From positions 1 to 7,638 of the forward strand of contig JAOUIN010000112.1 in assembly GCA_029883965.1 (NCBI GenBank): 7,638 nt of DNA. Direction: 5' to 3'. A program made the position numbers and the translations under genes. The notes under the pieces were generated by a model, which worked only from the letters and a program-made list of their open reading frames with translations, was not told where the DNA came from and ran no database searches. Positions 1-6,689 of this stretch are shown here, one piece after another; the first letter of the stretch is position 1, and each line of letters begins with the position of its first letter. The stretch comes from Betaproteobacteria bacterium (GTDB lineage: Bacteria; Pseudomonadota; Gammaproteobacteria; Burkholderiales; SG8-41).

Positions 1-94
1 GCACCCAGTTACCGATGATCGACAGCGTCTGGCCGTAGAAGAACAGGCGGTAATTGCGATGCCGCAGCGCGCGCAGCGTGTGCCGGATGCTCAT
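1..94 (-). CDS. MFS transporter, N-terminal fragment cut by the window edge
   Basis: The first 31 codons of a minus-strand gene are visible, from an ATG at 94 down to the left edge. The product begins MSIRHTLRALRHRNYRLFFY and continues GQTLSIIGNWV. A short basic leader followed by an R-N-Y-R-L-F-F segment, then G-Q and I-G-x-W, is the usual start of major facilitator exporters of the EntS/MFS_3 type: a cytoplasmic N-terminus running into membrane helix 1. The frame is closed upstream by a TGA at 118-116, so ATG 94 is the only good start. No clear ribosome binding site is seen. It starts 37 bases after the valS stop with no terminator-like hairpin between, so co-transcription with valS is possible. 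The substrate cannot be told from this fragment. Confidence 0.75.
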   Translation of the reverse strand, partial: MSIRHTLRALRHRNYRLFFYGQTLSIIGNWV

Positions 95-131
95 CGGGCG
101 ACGGCTGTCAGCAGTTCAGCGCAAGTGCGGC

Positions 132-2888
132 TCAGCCGAGCTTCGCGAGTTGTGCGCGCAACTGTTCGAGCGTTGCCGAGAAGCGGGCGAGGCGCTCCTT
201 TTCCTGGGCGACCACCAGCGGCGGCGCCTTGGCAACGAAACTCGCGTTGGCCAGTTTGGCGCCGGCCTTCGTCGTTTCAGTTTCGAGCCTTGCAATTTCC
301 TTGCCCAGGCGCTCGCGCTCGGCGGGGACATCAATTTCCACCTGCAGCATCAGCTTGAAGTCGTCGACGATCGAAACGGGGGAGTCGTCGTCCGGAAACT
401 CGTTGACGGCGAGGACTTCGGAAAGTCTGGCCAGCGTGATCAGGTACGGCGTCCAGACGCGCAACTGGGCAGCGTTACCCTGGACCAGCAGCGGCAATTT
501 TTGCGATGGCGGGATATTCATCTCGCCGCGCAGCGTGCGGCAGGCTGACACCAGCTGCTTCAGCATCCGGATGCCGCTTTCGGCATCGGCATCGATTTTG
601 GCCGCCTCCGGCTGCGGATATTTCTGCAGCATGATGCTGGCACCGCTCTTGCCGGCCAGCGGCGCCACCCTCTGCCACAGTTCCTCGGTGATGAACGGAA
701 TGACCGGATGCGCCAGTCGCAGGATGGATTCGAGCACCCGCACCAGCGTGCGGCGGGTCGCGCGGCATTGTGCTTCGCTGCCGTCCGCAAGCTGCACTTT
801 GGCGAGTTCGAGATACCAGTCGCAGTATTCATCCCAGACCAGTTCATAGATCGTGCGCGCCAGGTTGTCGAAGCGGTAATCGCGATAAGCCTGTTGCGCT
901 TCCGTCTCGGCGCGCTGCAGCCGGCTGACCAGCCAGCGGTCGGCGACCGACAGTTCGACGGGCGCCGTGGCATCAAGACCGGTGTCCTGCCCTTCACAGT
1001 TCATCAGCACGAAGCGTGTTGCATTCCACAGCTTGTTGCAGAAATTGCGATAGCCTTCGCAACGCTTCTGATCGAACTTGATGTCGCGGCCGAGGCTGGC
1101 GAGGCTGGCGAAGGTAAAACGCAGGGCGTCGGTGCCATAAGCGGGAATGCCCTGCGGAAATTCCGCGCGGGTACGCTTCGCGATGTCTTCGGCCTGTTTC
1201 GGATTCATCAATCCGGTGGTGCGCTTGGCGATCAGCGCCTCAAGGCCGATGCCGTCGATCAGGTCGAGCGGATCGAGCGTATTGCCCTTGGACTTGGACA
1301 TCTTCTGGCCTTCGGCGTCGCGCACCAGGCCGTGCACATAAACATGCCGGAACGGTACCTTGCCGGTCATGTACTTGGTGATCATCACCATCCGTGCGAC
1401 CCAGAAGAAGATGATGTCGAAGCCAGTCACCAGCACCGAGGACGGCAGATAGAGGTCCAGTGCCGGATTGGATTTCTCCGGCCACTCCGGAGTCCAGTCC
1501 AGCGTTGAGAAACACCACAACTGTGACGAGAACCAGGTGTCGAGTACGTCGGGATCCTGTTTGAGCGTCTTGCCGCCGGACAGACGTACGGCCTCGGCCT
1601 CGTCGTGGGCGACATAGAGGTTGCCGGCGTCATCCTGCCATGCAGGCACGCGGTGCCCCCACCACAACTGCCGGGAGATACACCAGTCCTGGATGTTGTT
1701 GAGCCAATGGTTGTAGGTGTTGATCCACTGTTCCGGAAACAGTTTGACCTCACCGCTGGCAACCGCATCCAGACCTAACCTGGCCAGAGGTTCCATTTTG
1801 ACAAACCACTGGCTGGTCAGCATCGGTTCAATGACAACGCCGGTGCGGTCTCCGCGCGGCACCACCATGCGGTGCGGTTTCTCGGACTCCAGCAGTCCCT
1901 GCGCTTTCAGGTCGGCGACGATGCGTTCACGGGCAACGTAGCGGTCGAGGCCGCGGTACTTCTCCGGGGCGCTGTCATTGATTGCCGCATCCAGCGTAAA
2001 AATATTCAGTTGCGGCAGGTTGTGGCGCTGGCCGACCTGATAGTCATTGAAGTCATGCGCCGGCGTGATCTTGACGCAACCCGTACCGAATGCCTTGTCC
2101 ACGTATTCATCGGCAATCACCGGAATCGTGCGCCCGGTCAATGGCAATACCACCTGCCGTCCGACCAGCCCGCGATAGCGTTCGTCCTCCGGGTGGACGG
2201 CCACAGCGGCATCACCGAGCATGGTTTCAGGACGAGTGGTGGCTACCGTCAAATGGCCGCTGCCATCGGCGAGCGGGTAGCGGATCTGCCACAACTTGCC
2301 GTCTTCTTCCTCGGATTGCACCTCAAGGTCGGAGATGACGGTGTGCAGCACCGGATCCCAGTTCGACAAACGGACGCCGCGATAGATCAGGCCGTCGCGA
2401 TAGAGCTTGACGAAGGTGTGGGTGACCAGTTTGGCGAGCGGCTCGTCCATCGTGAAGCGTTCGCGCTCCCAGTCGCAGGACGCGCCCAGCCGGCGCATCT
2501 GCCGCGTGATCGTCGATCCGGACTGTTCCTTCCACTCCCAGACTTTCTTTATGAACTCTTCACGTCCGAGCGCGTTGCGCGACTGGTTTTGCTGTTCGAG
2601 CTGGCGGGTGACCACCATTTCAGTGGCGATGCCTGCGTGATCAGTGCCCGGTTGCCACAACGTGTTGTCGCCGCTCATTCGATGGTAGCGGGTCAGACCG
2701 TCCATGATGGTCTGGTTGAAGGCGTGCCCCATGTGCAGAACGCCGGTTACGTTGGGCGGCGGCAGCTGGATGCAATACGCGTTCGGGTTTTTCTGGTCGA
2801 GTCCGGCCCGGAAGTAGCCGTTCTTTTCCCATGTCGGATACCAATGCGACTCGATGGTCGCCGGTTCGAAGCTTTTTGGAAGTTCCAT
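132..2888 (-). CDS. valS: Valine--tRNA ligase (ValRS)
   Basis: Cytoplasmic class I aminoacyl-tRNA synthetase that activates valine with ATP, loads it on tRNA-Val, and hydrolyses mischarged Thr-tRNA-Val. Counted from MELPKSFEPA at 2888 the protein has 918 residues, close to the usual bacterial length of about 950. In order: the HIGH-type motif in PNVTGVLHMGH (45-55); the inserted CP1 editing domain (about 195-345) with TTRPETMLGD (217-226) and TPAHDFNDY (275-283); the catalytic core with W-W-G-H-R (409-413); KMSKS at 529-533; an anticodon-binding helical domain (about 645-800); and a C-terminal coiled-coil tRNA-binding arm (about 852-917). The start at 2888 is chosen because MEL.KSFEP....W matches the family N-terminus. 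It has no Shine-Dalgarno sequence, and the frame stays open upstream to 3428, so the translated product may be a fusion of about 1098 residues (see the 2889-3428 entry). The stop is TGA at 134-132. Confidence 0.97.
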   Translation of the reverse strand: MELPKSFEPATIESHWYPTWEKNGYFRAGLDQKNPNAYCIQLPPPNVTGVLHMGHAFNQTIMDGLTRYHRMSGDNTLWQPGTDHAGIATEMVVTRQLEQQNQSRNALGREEFIKKVWEWKEQSGSTITRQMRRLGASCDWERERFTMDEPLAKLVTHTFVKLYRDGLIYRGVRLSNWDPVLHTVISDLEVQSEEEDGKLWQIRYPLADGSGHLTVATTRPETMLGDAAVAVHPEDERYRGLVGRQVVLPLTGRTIPVIADEYVDKAFGTGCVKITPAHDFNDYQVGQRHNLPQLNIFTLDAAINDSAPEKYRGLDRYVARERIVADLKAQGLLESEKPHRMVVPRGDRTGVVIEPMLTSQWFVKMEPLARLGLDAVASGEVKLFPEQWINTYNHWLNNIQDWCISRQLWWGHRVPAWQDDAGNLYVAHDEAEAVRLSGGKTLKQDPDVLDTWFSSQLWCFSTLDWTPEWPEKSNPALDLYLPSSVLVTGFDIIFFWVARMVMITKYMTGKVPFRHVYVHGLVRDAEGQKMSKSKGNTLDPLDLIDGIGLEALIAKRTTGLMNPKQAEDIAKRTRAEFPQGIPAYGTDALRFTFASLASLGRDIKFDQKRCEGYRNFCNKLWNATRFVLMNCEGQDTGLDATAPVELSVADRWLVSRLQRAETEAQQAYRDYRFDNLARTIYELVWDEYCDWYLELAKVQLADGSEAQCRATRRTLVRVLESILRLAHPVIPFITEELWQRVAPLAGKSGASIMLQKYPQPEAAKIDADAESGIRMLKQLVSACRTLRGEMNIPPSQKLPLLVQGNAAQLRVWTPYLITLARLSEVLAVNEFPDDDSPVSIVDDFKLMLQVEIDVPAERERLGKEIARLETETTKAGAKLANASFVAKAPPLVVAQEKERLARFSATLEQLRAQLAKLG

Positions 2889-3428
2889 TTGTGATGCCGG
2901 GGGAGGTGCGACAGGAGCGTCCGGAATTATACCGGAGCCCCCGTCCGATTCGGCGGACGGCGCTTGCAACTGCAGCTGCGCGAGCTGGTTTTTCAGTGTT
3001 TCTGCAACGGAAGTGCGAACCATGTCTGCAATGCCTGCCTGGAGCTCGGTGCTGGCACGCGACAGCGCCTGTTCCAGTGCGGCGCCGATTTCCGGAAGGT
3101 AGCGGTCGCGCACCACGCCGGCGATCTGATCGTCGAGGCCGCGTTTCAGTTTCAGGTAGACGGCGTGCTCGATGTTTTGCACCTGCACCCGGGAAACGAC
3201 TTCACCGCCCCTGGTCATCGGCGTTCCGGTCTGCGTCGGTTCGGCCCGGGGCAGCACCTCTCCTTCGATAACGATGTCAGTGAGGGTTGGAATATCCGCG
3301 CCCGCGGCCGGAGGCGCCGTCGTAGTTGCATCCGCGGTTGCCGGCGAACGACGATGTTTGTGCAGCAACGCATCGGCGCGCCGCAGCACGTCGTCGGTAT
3401 TGTCGTCTGGAGGGGTTGGATCGGACAT
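2889..3428 (-). CDS. DUF2486-like accessory protein, in frame with valS (possible N-terminal extension)
   Basis: A 180-codon stretch from ATG 3428 (MSDPTPPDDN) that enters valS without a stop. The start has AAGG five bases upstream; a GTG at 3464 would add 12 residues but is less convincing. In order: an acidic head; VLRRADALLHKHRR (14-27); an Ala/Thr/Pro-rich linker; IPTLTDIVIEGEVLP (46-60); then an amphipathic helical part (about 80-155, from VQVQNIEHAV to LKNQLAQLQLQ) with heptad-like leucine and alanine spacing, as in coiled coils; and a Gly/Pro/Ala/Ser linker (156-180) up to the ValRS methionine. From memory, the IPxLTDIV segment and position beside holC resemble the DUF2486-type proteins of Burkholderia relatives, whose function is unknown. 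No signal peptide or membrane segment is visible. Normally this would be a separate gene; a one-base deletion in the C run at 2938-2942 would end it at TAA 2929-2927, giving about 166 residues. Confidence 0.65.
2920..2960 (-). promoter_or_regulatory. Candidate internal valS promoter with two inverted repeats
   Basis: Read on the minus strand, a perfect TATAAT (2931-2926) lies 37 bases before the ValRS ATG. It sits in the loop of a 5-bp inverted repeat (TCCGG at one arm, CCGGA at the other, 2920-2936). Just upstream is a perfect 7-bp inverted repeat, CCGTCCG and CGGACGG with a 6-base loop (2941-2960). No T-run follows either repeat, so a classic intrinsic terminator is not supported. A good -35 is missing: the hexamer 17 bases upstream is close to GCCGAA. 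It may be a valS promoter, a remnant of one, or chance in GC-rich coding DNA. Confidence 0.35.
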
Positions 3429-3457
3429 GGTCGCCTTGATGGTAACGGAGGAGTCAT

Positions 3458-3475
3458 GCACCACTCAACTGGTGC
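3458..3475. repeat. Short inverted repeat between holC and the valS-linked reading frame
   Basis: GCACCA and TGGTGC flank the six-base loop CTCAAC in the 74-base gap between the holC stop and the ATG at 3428. As RNA it would be a 6-bp stem-loop about 30 bases before that start. No T-run follows, so it is not a standard terminator. Part of it (3460-3476) is an exact 17-base copy of a piece of lptF at 5691-5707. The function is unknown. Confidence 0.3.
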
Positions 3476-3502
3476 GGATTCTCCCGTTTTGCACCGAAGG
3501 AT

Positions 3503-3934
3503 CTATGGCGGTGACTTTCCTGAAAGGTCGTGGGTGCGCAGCTCATAACCGCGATCGCGGTAGAACTTGTAGCGTTCGCGCGCCCGGGTACGGTCTTCCT
3601 CATCGGTGCTGACGATTTCGGCTAATCGCTGAAAACGGCTGAAATACTCCGGTCGTTCAGGGTGCAGATTGATCAGCACTTCGTCATGCGTTGGCGTTTT
3701 GCCGGAGACATCGATCACAATTGGTGTCGTTGGGGCGAGGCGATCATCGGATCTGCAGTGCGGAAGAAAACCGGTCGCGGGCTCGGTCCACAGCATCCGG
3801 TCCAGACGCGCTGCAGTTGCAGAATCCGCGCAAAACAGGGTGACGCGCAATCCCTGGCTGCGCGCCTTGGCCGTGATCCGGCATGCGGTTTGCAGTTTGT
3901 CATCGACCTGGGCGTAGAAGTCGATCAGTGTCAT
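3503..3934 (-). CDS. holC: DNA polymerase III subunit chi
   Basis: Accessory subunit of the replicative polymerase. In E. coli chi pairs with psi in the clamp-loader complex and contacts the C-terminal tail of SSB at the fork. The product has 143 residues, against 147 in E. coli. It starts MTLIDFYAQV; has a mixed alpha/beta core with LDRMLWTEPATGFLPHC (44-60), a well-kept family segment; a strand IVIDVS (72-77) followed by DEVLINL (84-90); and the C-terminal stretch FQRLAEIVSTDEEDRTRARE (101-120) followed by RYKFYRDRGY (121-130), which closely fits the family ending. ATG 3934 is 10 bases after the pepA stop, with only a weak GGGCGG-like binding site, suggesting translation coupled to pepA in one operon. 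The stop is TAG at 3505-3503. The gene downstream is the valS-linked frame, 74 bases away. Confidence 0.95.
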   Translation of the reverse strand: MTLIDFYAQVDDKLQTACRITAKARSQGLRVTLFCADSATAARLDRMLWTEPATGFLPHCRSDDRLAPTTPIVIDVSGKTPTHDEVLINLHPERPEYFSRFQRLAEIVSTDEEDRTRARERYKFYRDRGYELRTHDLSGKSPP

Positions 3935-3944
3935 GGCCGCCCGG

Positions 3945-5435
3945 TCAGCGCTTACCCGCGCGCTTGATCAGGAACTGTGTCAGCAACGGCACCGGACGTC
4001 CGGTCGAGCCCTTGTTTTTGCCCGATTTCCAGGCTGTACCGGCGACATCCAGATGAGCCCATTTGTATTTCTTGGTAAATCTGGCGAGAAAACACGCGGC
4101 AGTAATTGCACCCGCAGGGCGGCCGCCAATATTGGCGAAGTCGGCGAAATTGCTTCGAAGCTGTTCCTGGTATTCGTCGCGCAGCGGCAGATGCCACGCG
4201 CTGTCATCCGCGAACTCGCCGGCGGCAAGGACCTCCCGCGCCAGTGCGTCGTCGTTCGAGAACAATCCGCTGACGACATGGCCAAGTGCGATTACGCAGG
4301 CGCCGGTCAGCGTGGCGATGTCGATGACGGCTGCGGGTTCGTAGCGTTCGGCATAGGTCAGCGCGTCGCACAGGATCAGGCGGCCTTCCGCGTCGGTATT
4401 GAGTACTTCCACGGTTTGCCCCGACATGCTGGTGACAATGTCACCCGGCTTCGTCGCGCGGCTGCCCGGCATGTTTTCCGTTGCGGGAATGATGCCGATC
4501 AGGTTGACCGGGAGTTTCATTTCGGCGACGGCCTTGACGGTACCGAGCACGCTGCCCGCACCGCTCATGTCGTATTTCATTTCGTCCATTTCCGGCGCCG
4601 GCTTCAGCGAAATGCCGCCGGTGTCGAAGGTGACGCCTTTGCCGACGAGGACGACGGGTTTCTGGCTCTTCGGGCCTGCGCGGTATTCGAGGACGATCAG
4701 TTTGGGCGGCTGACTGCTGCCCTGCGCCACGGACAGCAGCGTGTTCATGCCGAGCTTTGCCATGTCGGCGCGCTCGAGCACATTGACTTTCAGGCGATAG
4801 TGTTTGGCAAGCTGCCGCGCCTGGTCCGCAAGATAGGCTGGCGTGCAGACGTTGCCCGGCAGGTTGCCGAGGTCGCGGGCGAGGCCGATGCCGTGGGCAA
4901 GGGCAAGGCCCTGGGCAAGTCCGCGTGCGGTGCGTTTGCCGTCCCCTTTGCCGGTTGCGAGTACGACGCGACGCAGCGCGATGCTCTCTTCGGACGGCTT
5001 GCTTTTCATCTGCTCGAAACGGTAAATCGTCTCGCGCGCAGCACGCGCCGCCTGCATGATTCGCCATTCGATATCGTGACGGCCGACCGTGAGTTCCGCG
5101 AAATGCAGTTCGGCATCCGTCGCCCCGGTCCTGGCGATCGCTTTGATTGCAGCTGCGACGCTCCGGCGGAATGCTCTCGCGGAAAACTCGGCCTTGGGCC
5201 CGAGTCCGACCAGCAGCAACCGGGTACTGGCGATGCCCGGGACGTCATGCAGCATCAGCGTGGCACCCAGGCGTCCATCCATGTCGCCGCGTTCGAGTAC
5301 GCGTTTCAGGTAGCCTTTGGTCGCCTTGTCGAGCAACGTTGCTGCCGTACTGGGTTTTCTTCCGGCATATATGCCGACCGCGGCACAGCCGCTGGCATTG
5401 CGTCCCGGGACGAGGGGTTTTATGCTAAATTCCAA
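3945..5435 (-). CDS. pepA: Leucyl aminopeptidase (cytosol aminopeptidase, M17 family)
   Basis: Cytoplasmic two-metal peptidase that removes N-terminal residues, preferring leucine, as a hexamer. The E. coli protein is also a DNA-binding factor in Xer recombination and carAB control; whether this one binds DNA is unknown. It has 496 residues, against 503 in E. coli. Residues 1-160 form the variable N-terminal domain; the rest is the catalytic domain. Metal ligands by alignment to E. coli are K266 and D271 (VGKGVTFDTGG), D289 (MKYDMSGA), and D348 and E350 in the signature NTDAEGRL (346-353); catalytic K278 and R352 are also present. NIGGRPAGAITAACFL and AHLDVAGTAW near the end are typical. The start is TTG at 5435, chosen because MEFSIKPL matches the E. 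coli MEFSVKSG and a clean AGGAG lies seven bases upstream. It is the first gene of the minus-strand operon with holC and valS. Confidence 0.97.
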   Translation of the reverse strand: MEFSIKPLVPGRNASGCAAVGIYAGRKPSTAATLLDKATKGYLKRVLERGDMDGRLGATLMLHDVPGIASTRLLLVGLGPKAEFSARAFRRSVAAAIKAIARTGATDAELHFAELTVGRHDIEWRIMQAARAARETIYRFEQMKSKPSEESIALRRVVLATGKGDGKRTARGLAQGLALAHGIGLARDLGNLPGNVCTPAYLADQARQLAKHYRLKVNVLERADMAKLGMNTLLSVAQGSSQPPKLIVLEYRAGPKSQKPVVLVGKGVTFDTGGISLKPAPEMDEMKYDMSGAGSVLGTVKAVAEMKLPVNLIGIIPATENMPGSRATKPGDIVTSMSGQTVEVLNTDAEGRLILCDALTYAERYEPAAVIDIATLTGACVIALGHVVSGLFSNDDALAREVLAAGEFADDSAWHLPLRDEYQEQLRSNFADFANIGGRPAGAITAACFLARFTKKYKWAHLDVAGTAWKSGKNKGSTGRPVPLLTQFLIKRAGKR

Positions 5436-5442
5436 GGGTCAA

Positions 5443-5447
5443 CTCCT
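5443..5447 (-). promoter_or_regulatory. Ribosome binding site that fixes the pepA TTG start
   Basis: AGGAG on the minus strand, seven bases before TTG 5435. This spacing is ideal, and there is no ATG or GTG near it that gives a family-like N-terminus. It supports the unusual TTG start of pepA. Confidence 0.8.
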
Positions 5448-5528
5448 ATGCGCATTACGAACTTGTCAAAGACATGATTGGCGGTCGTATCGTGCGGAAC
5501 CAGCTACTGTGACCATCGCTGATTTCCA

Positions 5529-5542
5529 GCCGAATGTTCGGC
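5529..5542. promoter_or_regulatory. Perfect 14-base dyad GCCGAA-TG-TTCGGC, candidate operator
   Basis: A complete 6-bp inverted repeat with a two-base centre in the pepA-lptF divergent region. The short centre makes a dimeric protein site more likely than an RNA hairpin. If the proposed pepA promoter is right, it lies in the pepA leader, about 25 bases after the transcription start. I do not recognise it as the site of a known regulator. Confidence 0.4.
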
Positions 5543-5555
5543 AACCCACCGGCAT

Positions 5556-5572
5556 TCAACATCGACTGTTGA
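5556..5572. promoter_or_regulatory. Perfect 17-base dyad TCAACA-TCGAC-TGTTGA, candidate operator
   Basis: A second exact inverted repeat, 6-bp arms with a five-base spacer, 13 bases to the right of the first. It touches the proposed pepA -10 box (5577-5572) and spans its expected transcription start, a place where a repressor would act. It also lies about 40 bases before the lptF start, so it could affect both directions. The cognate factor is unknown. Confidence 0.4.
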
Positions 5573-5600
5573 TTATCTGCGGGTTCCATTCAAAAAGCAA
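5572..5600 (-). promoter_or_regulatory. Candidate sigma-70 promoter of pepA-holC-valS
   Basis: Read on the minus strand: TTGCTT (5600-5595) as -35, a 17-base spacer, and GATAAT (5577-5572) as -10, five of six matches to consensus. The -35 matches at only three positions. Transcription would begin near 5565 and leave a leader of about 130 bases before the TTG of pepA. No equally good plus-strand promoter for lptF is seen in 5436-5609. Confidence 0.4.
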
Positions 5601-5609
5601 AATGCCAGC

Positions 5610-6689
5610 ATGATTTTCCGGTCCGCGTTGCTGCGCGAACTCGCCACGTCGGCGGCTGCGATTTTTCTGGTTTTGCTGGGCATTTCCATAACCACTCAAC
5701 TGGTGCGCCTGCTGGGCCAGGCGGCGAGCGGCGCGATTACGTCTCAGGGCGTTATTGCACTGTTGGGTTTTACGCTCGTCGGCTATTTGCCGATTCTGCT
5801 CTCAGTAACGCTGTTTATCGCGGTGCTGATGACGTTGACCCGCAGCTACCGTGATTCCGAAATGGTTGTGTGGTTTTCCTGTGGGCAGGGGCTGGAACGA
5901 TGGGTTCGTCCGGTGCTGGTTTTTGCGCTGCCTTTGGTCATGACCATCGCCTTGCTTTCTCTGCTTCTGTCCCCCTGGGCCGTGGAAAAGGCGGAGCAGT
6001 TCCGGCGGCAGATGGACAGCCGAGACGACGTAGCACAGGTCATACCCGGTGCGTTTCATGAGTCCCGGCGTGCGGATCGCGTGTATCTGGTCGAGGAAGT
6101 CGAAGGGAAGACGAATCTGGTGGCAAACGTATTCGTCAGCTCGACCCAGCATGGAAAATTGGGCGTGATGGTGGCGCAGAATGGATTTCAGGAGACCGCG
6201 GCTAACGGCGACCGCTTCCTGGTGCTGTCCAACGGCCGCCGATACGAAGGTGAGCCCGGGTCACCGGAGTACAAGATATTTGAATTTGAGCGTTATGCCA
6301 TGCGCATTGAAGTGTCGGAAATGGTGGAGCGCGCACCCACAACCAAAACGATGTCTACACTCGATCTGCTGCGTGACCGGACGCCTCGAAATCTCGGCGA
6401 GCTGTCGTGGCGCATAGGGCTCCCGGCCAGCGCACTGATTCTTTGTCTGCTGGCCATTCCGCTGTCGTTTGTCAATCCACGGGCAGGGCGCTCGATCAAC
6501 ATCATGCTGGCGATACTGGTGTACATGATCTACAGCAATATGCTGTCCGTCATGCAGGCATCAATTACGCAATCCCGCGTCGATGTGGTGACAGGCATGT
6601 GGGGAGTCCACGCGGTCATGTTTCTGCTGCTGATAACGATGTTTTATCACCGGCTGTCCGTCATTTCACTGCGGCGGCTGTTCAGATGA
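5610..6689 (+). CDS. lptF: LPS export ABC transporter permease LptF
   Basis: Inner-membrane subunit of LptB2FGC, which extracts lipopolysaccharide from the outer leaflet of the inner membrane and passes it to the periplasmic bridge. It has 359 residues, close to the usual 360. It begins MIFRSALLRELATSAAAIFL, the normal start of the family. Hydrophobic helices fall at about 12-34, 47-74 and 100-122; the periplasmic beta-jellyroll at about 140-240 (GAFHESRRADRVYLVEEVEG, NGRRYEGEPG, FEFERYAMRIE); and three more helices at about 270-287, 296-315 and 330-346. The segment LTRSYRDSEMVVWFSCGQ (76-93) is the cytoplasmic loop that meets the LptB ATPase in homologues. The ATG has no strong ribosome binding site. 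It is divergent from pepA and overlaps lptG by four bases (ATGA), so the pair is translationally coupled. The missing ATPase LptB must be elsewhere. Confidence 0.96.
   Translation: MIFRSALLRELATSAAAIFLVLLGISITTQLVRLLGQAASGAITSQGVIALLGFTLVGYLPILLSVTLFIAVLMTLTRSYRDSEMVVWFSCGQGLERWVRPVLVFALPLVMTIALLSLLLSPWAVEKAEQFRRQMDSRDDVAQVIPGAFHESRRADRVYLVEEVEGKTNLVANVFVSSTQHGKLGVMVAQNGFQETAANGDRFLVLSNGRRYEGEPGSPEYKIFEFERYAMRIEVSEMVERAPTTKTMSTLDLLRDRTPRNLGELSWRIGLPASALILCLLAIPLSFVNPRAGRSINIMLAILVYMIYSNMLSVMQASITQSRVDVVTGMWGVHAVMFLLLITMFYHRLSVISLRRLFR

Noticed and set aside
95..131. Search for a terminator after valS
   Set aside because: The 37-base gap to the transporter gene has no stem with a T-run, so none is called.
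1091..1112. A 9-base tandem duplication (GAGGCTGGC twice) in valS
   Set aside because: It encodes the ordinary LASLAS-type stretch of ValRS before GRDIKFD, which is similar in homologues, so it is not an added repeat.
708..2894. Plus-strand open frames of 266 and 340 codons opposite valS
   Set aside because: They lie wholly within confirmed valS on the other strand, show no known motif, and follow from the codon bias of valS.
5441..5469. A perfect TTGACA on the minus strand (5469-5464) as the pepA -35 box
   Set aside because: No acceptable -10 lies at 15-19 bases; those positions are occupied by the AGGAG ribosome site. The TTGCTT/GATAAT pair upstream is preferred.
3933..5477. A 514-codon open frame on the plus strand, opposite pepA
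   Set aside because: It mirrors a well-conserved pepA gene almost exactly. Long antisense open frames are common in GC-rich DNA, and its product has no recognisable domain.
5463..5493. Plus-strand TTGTCA and TATCGT as an lptF promoter
   Set aside because: The spacing is 19 bases and the -10 is poor; not strong enough to list as a feature.
5317..5613. A 98-codon plus-strand frame ending in the lptF ATG (ATGA overlap), possible lptF leader peptide
   Set aside because: It starts inside pepA antisense, has no clear ribosome site, and its product has no recognisable features. The stop-start overlap alone is weak evidence.
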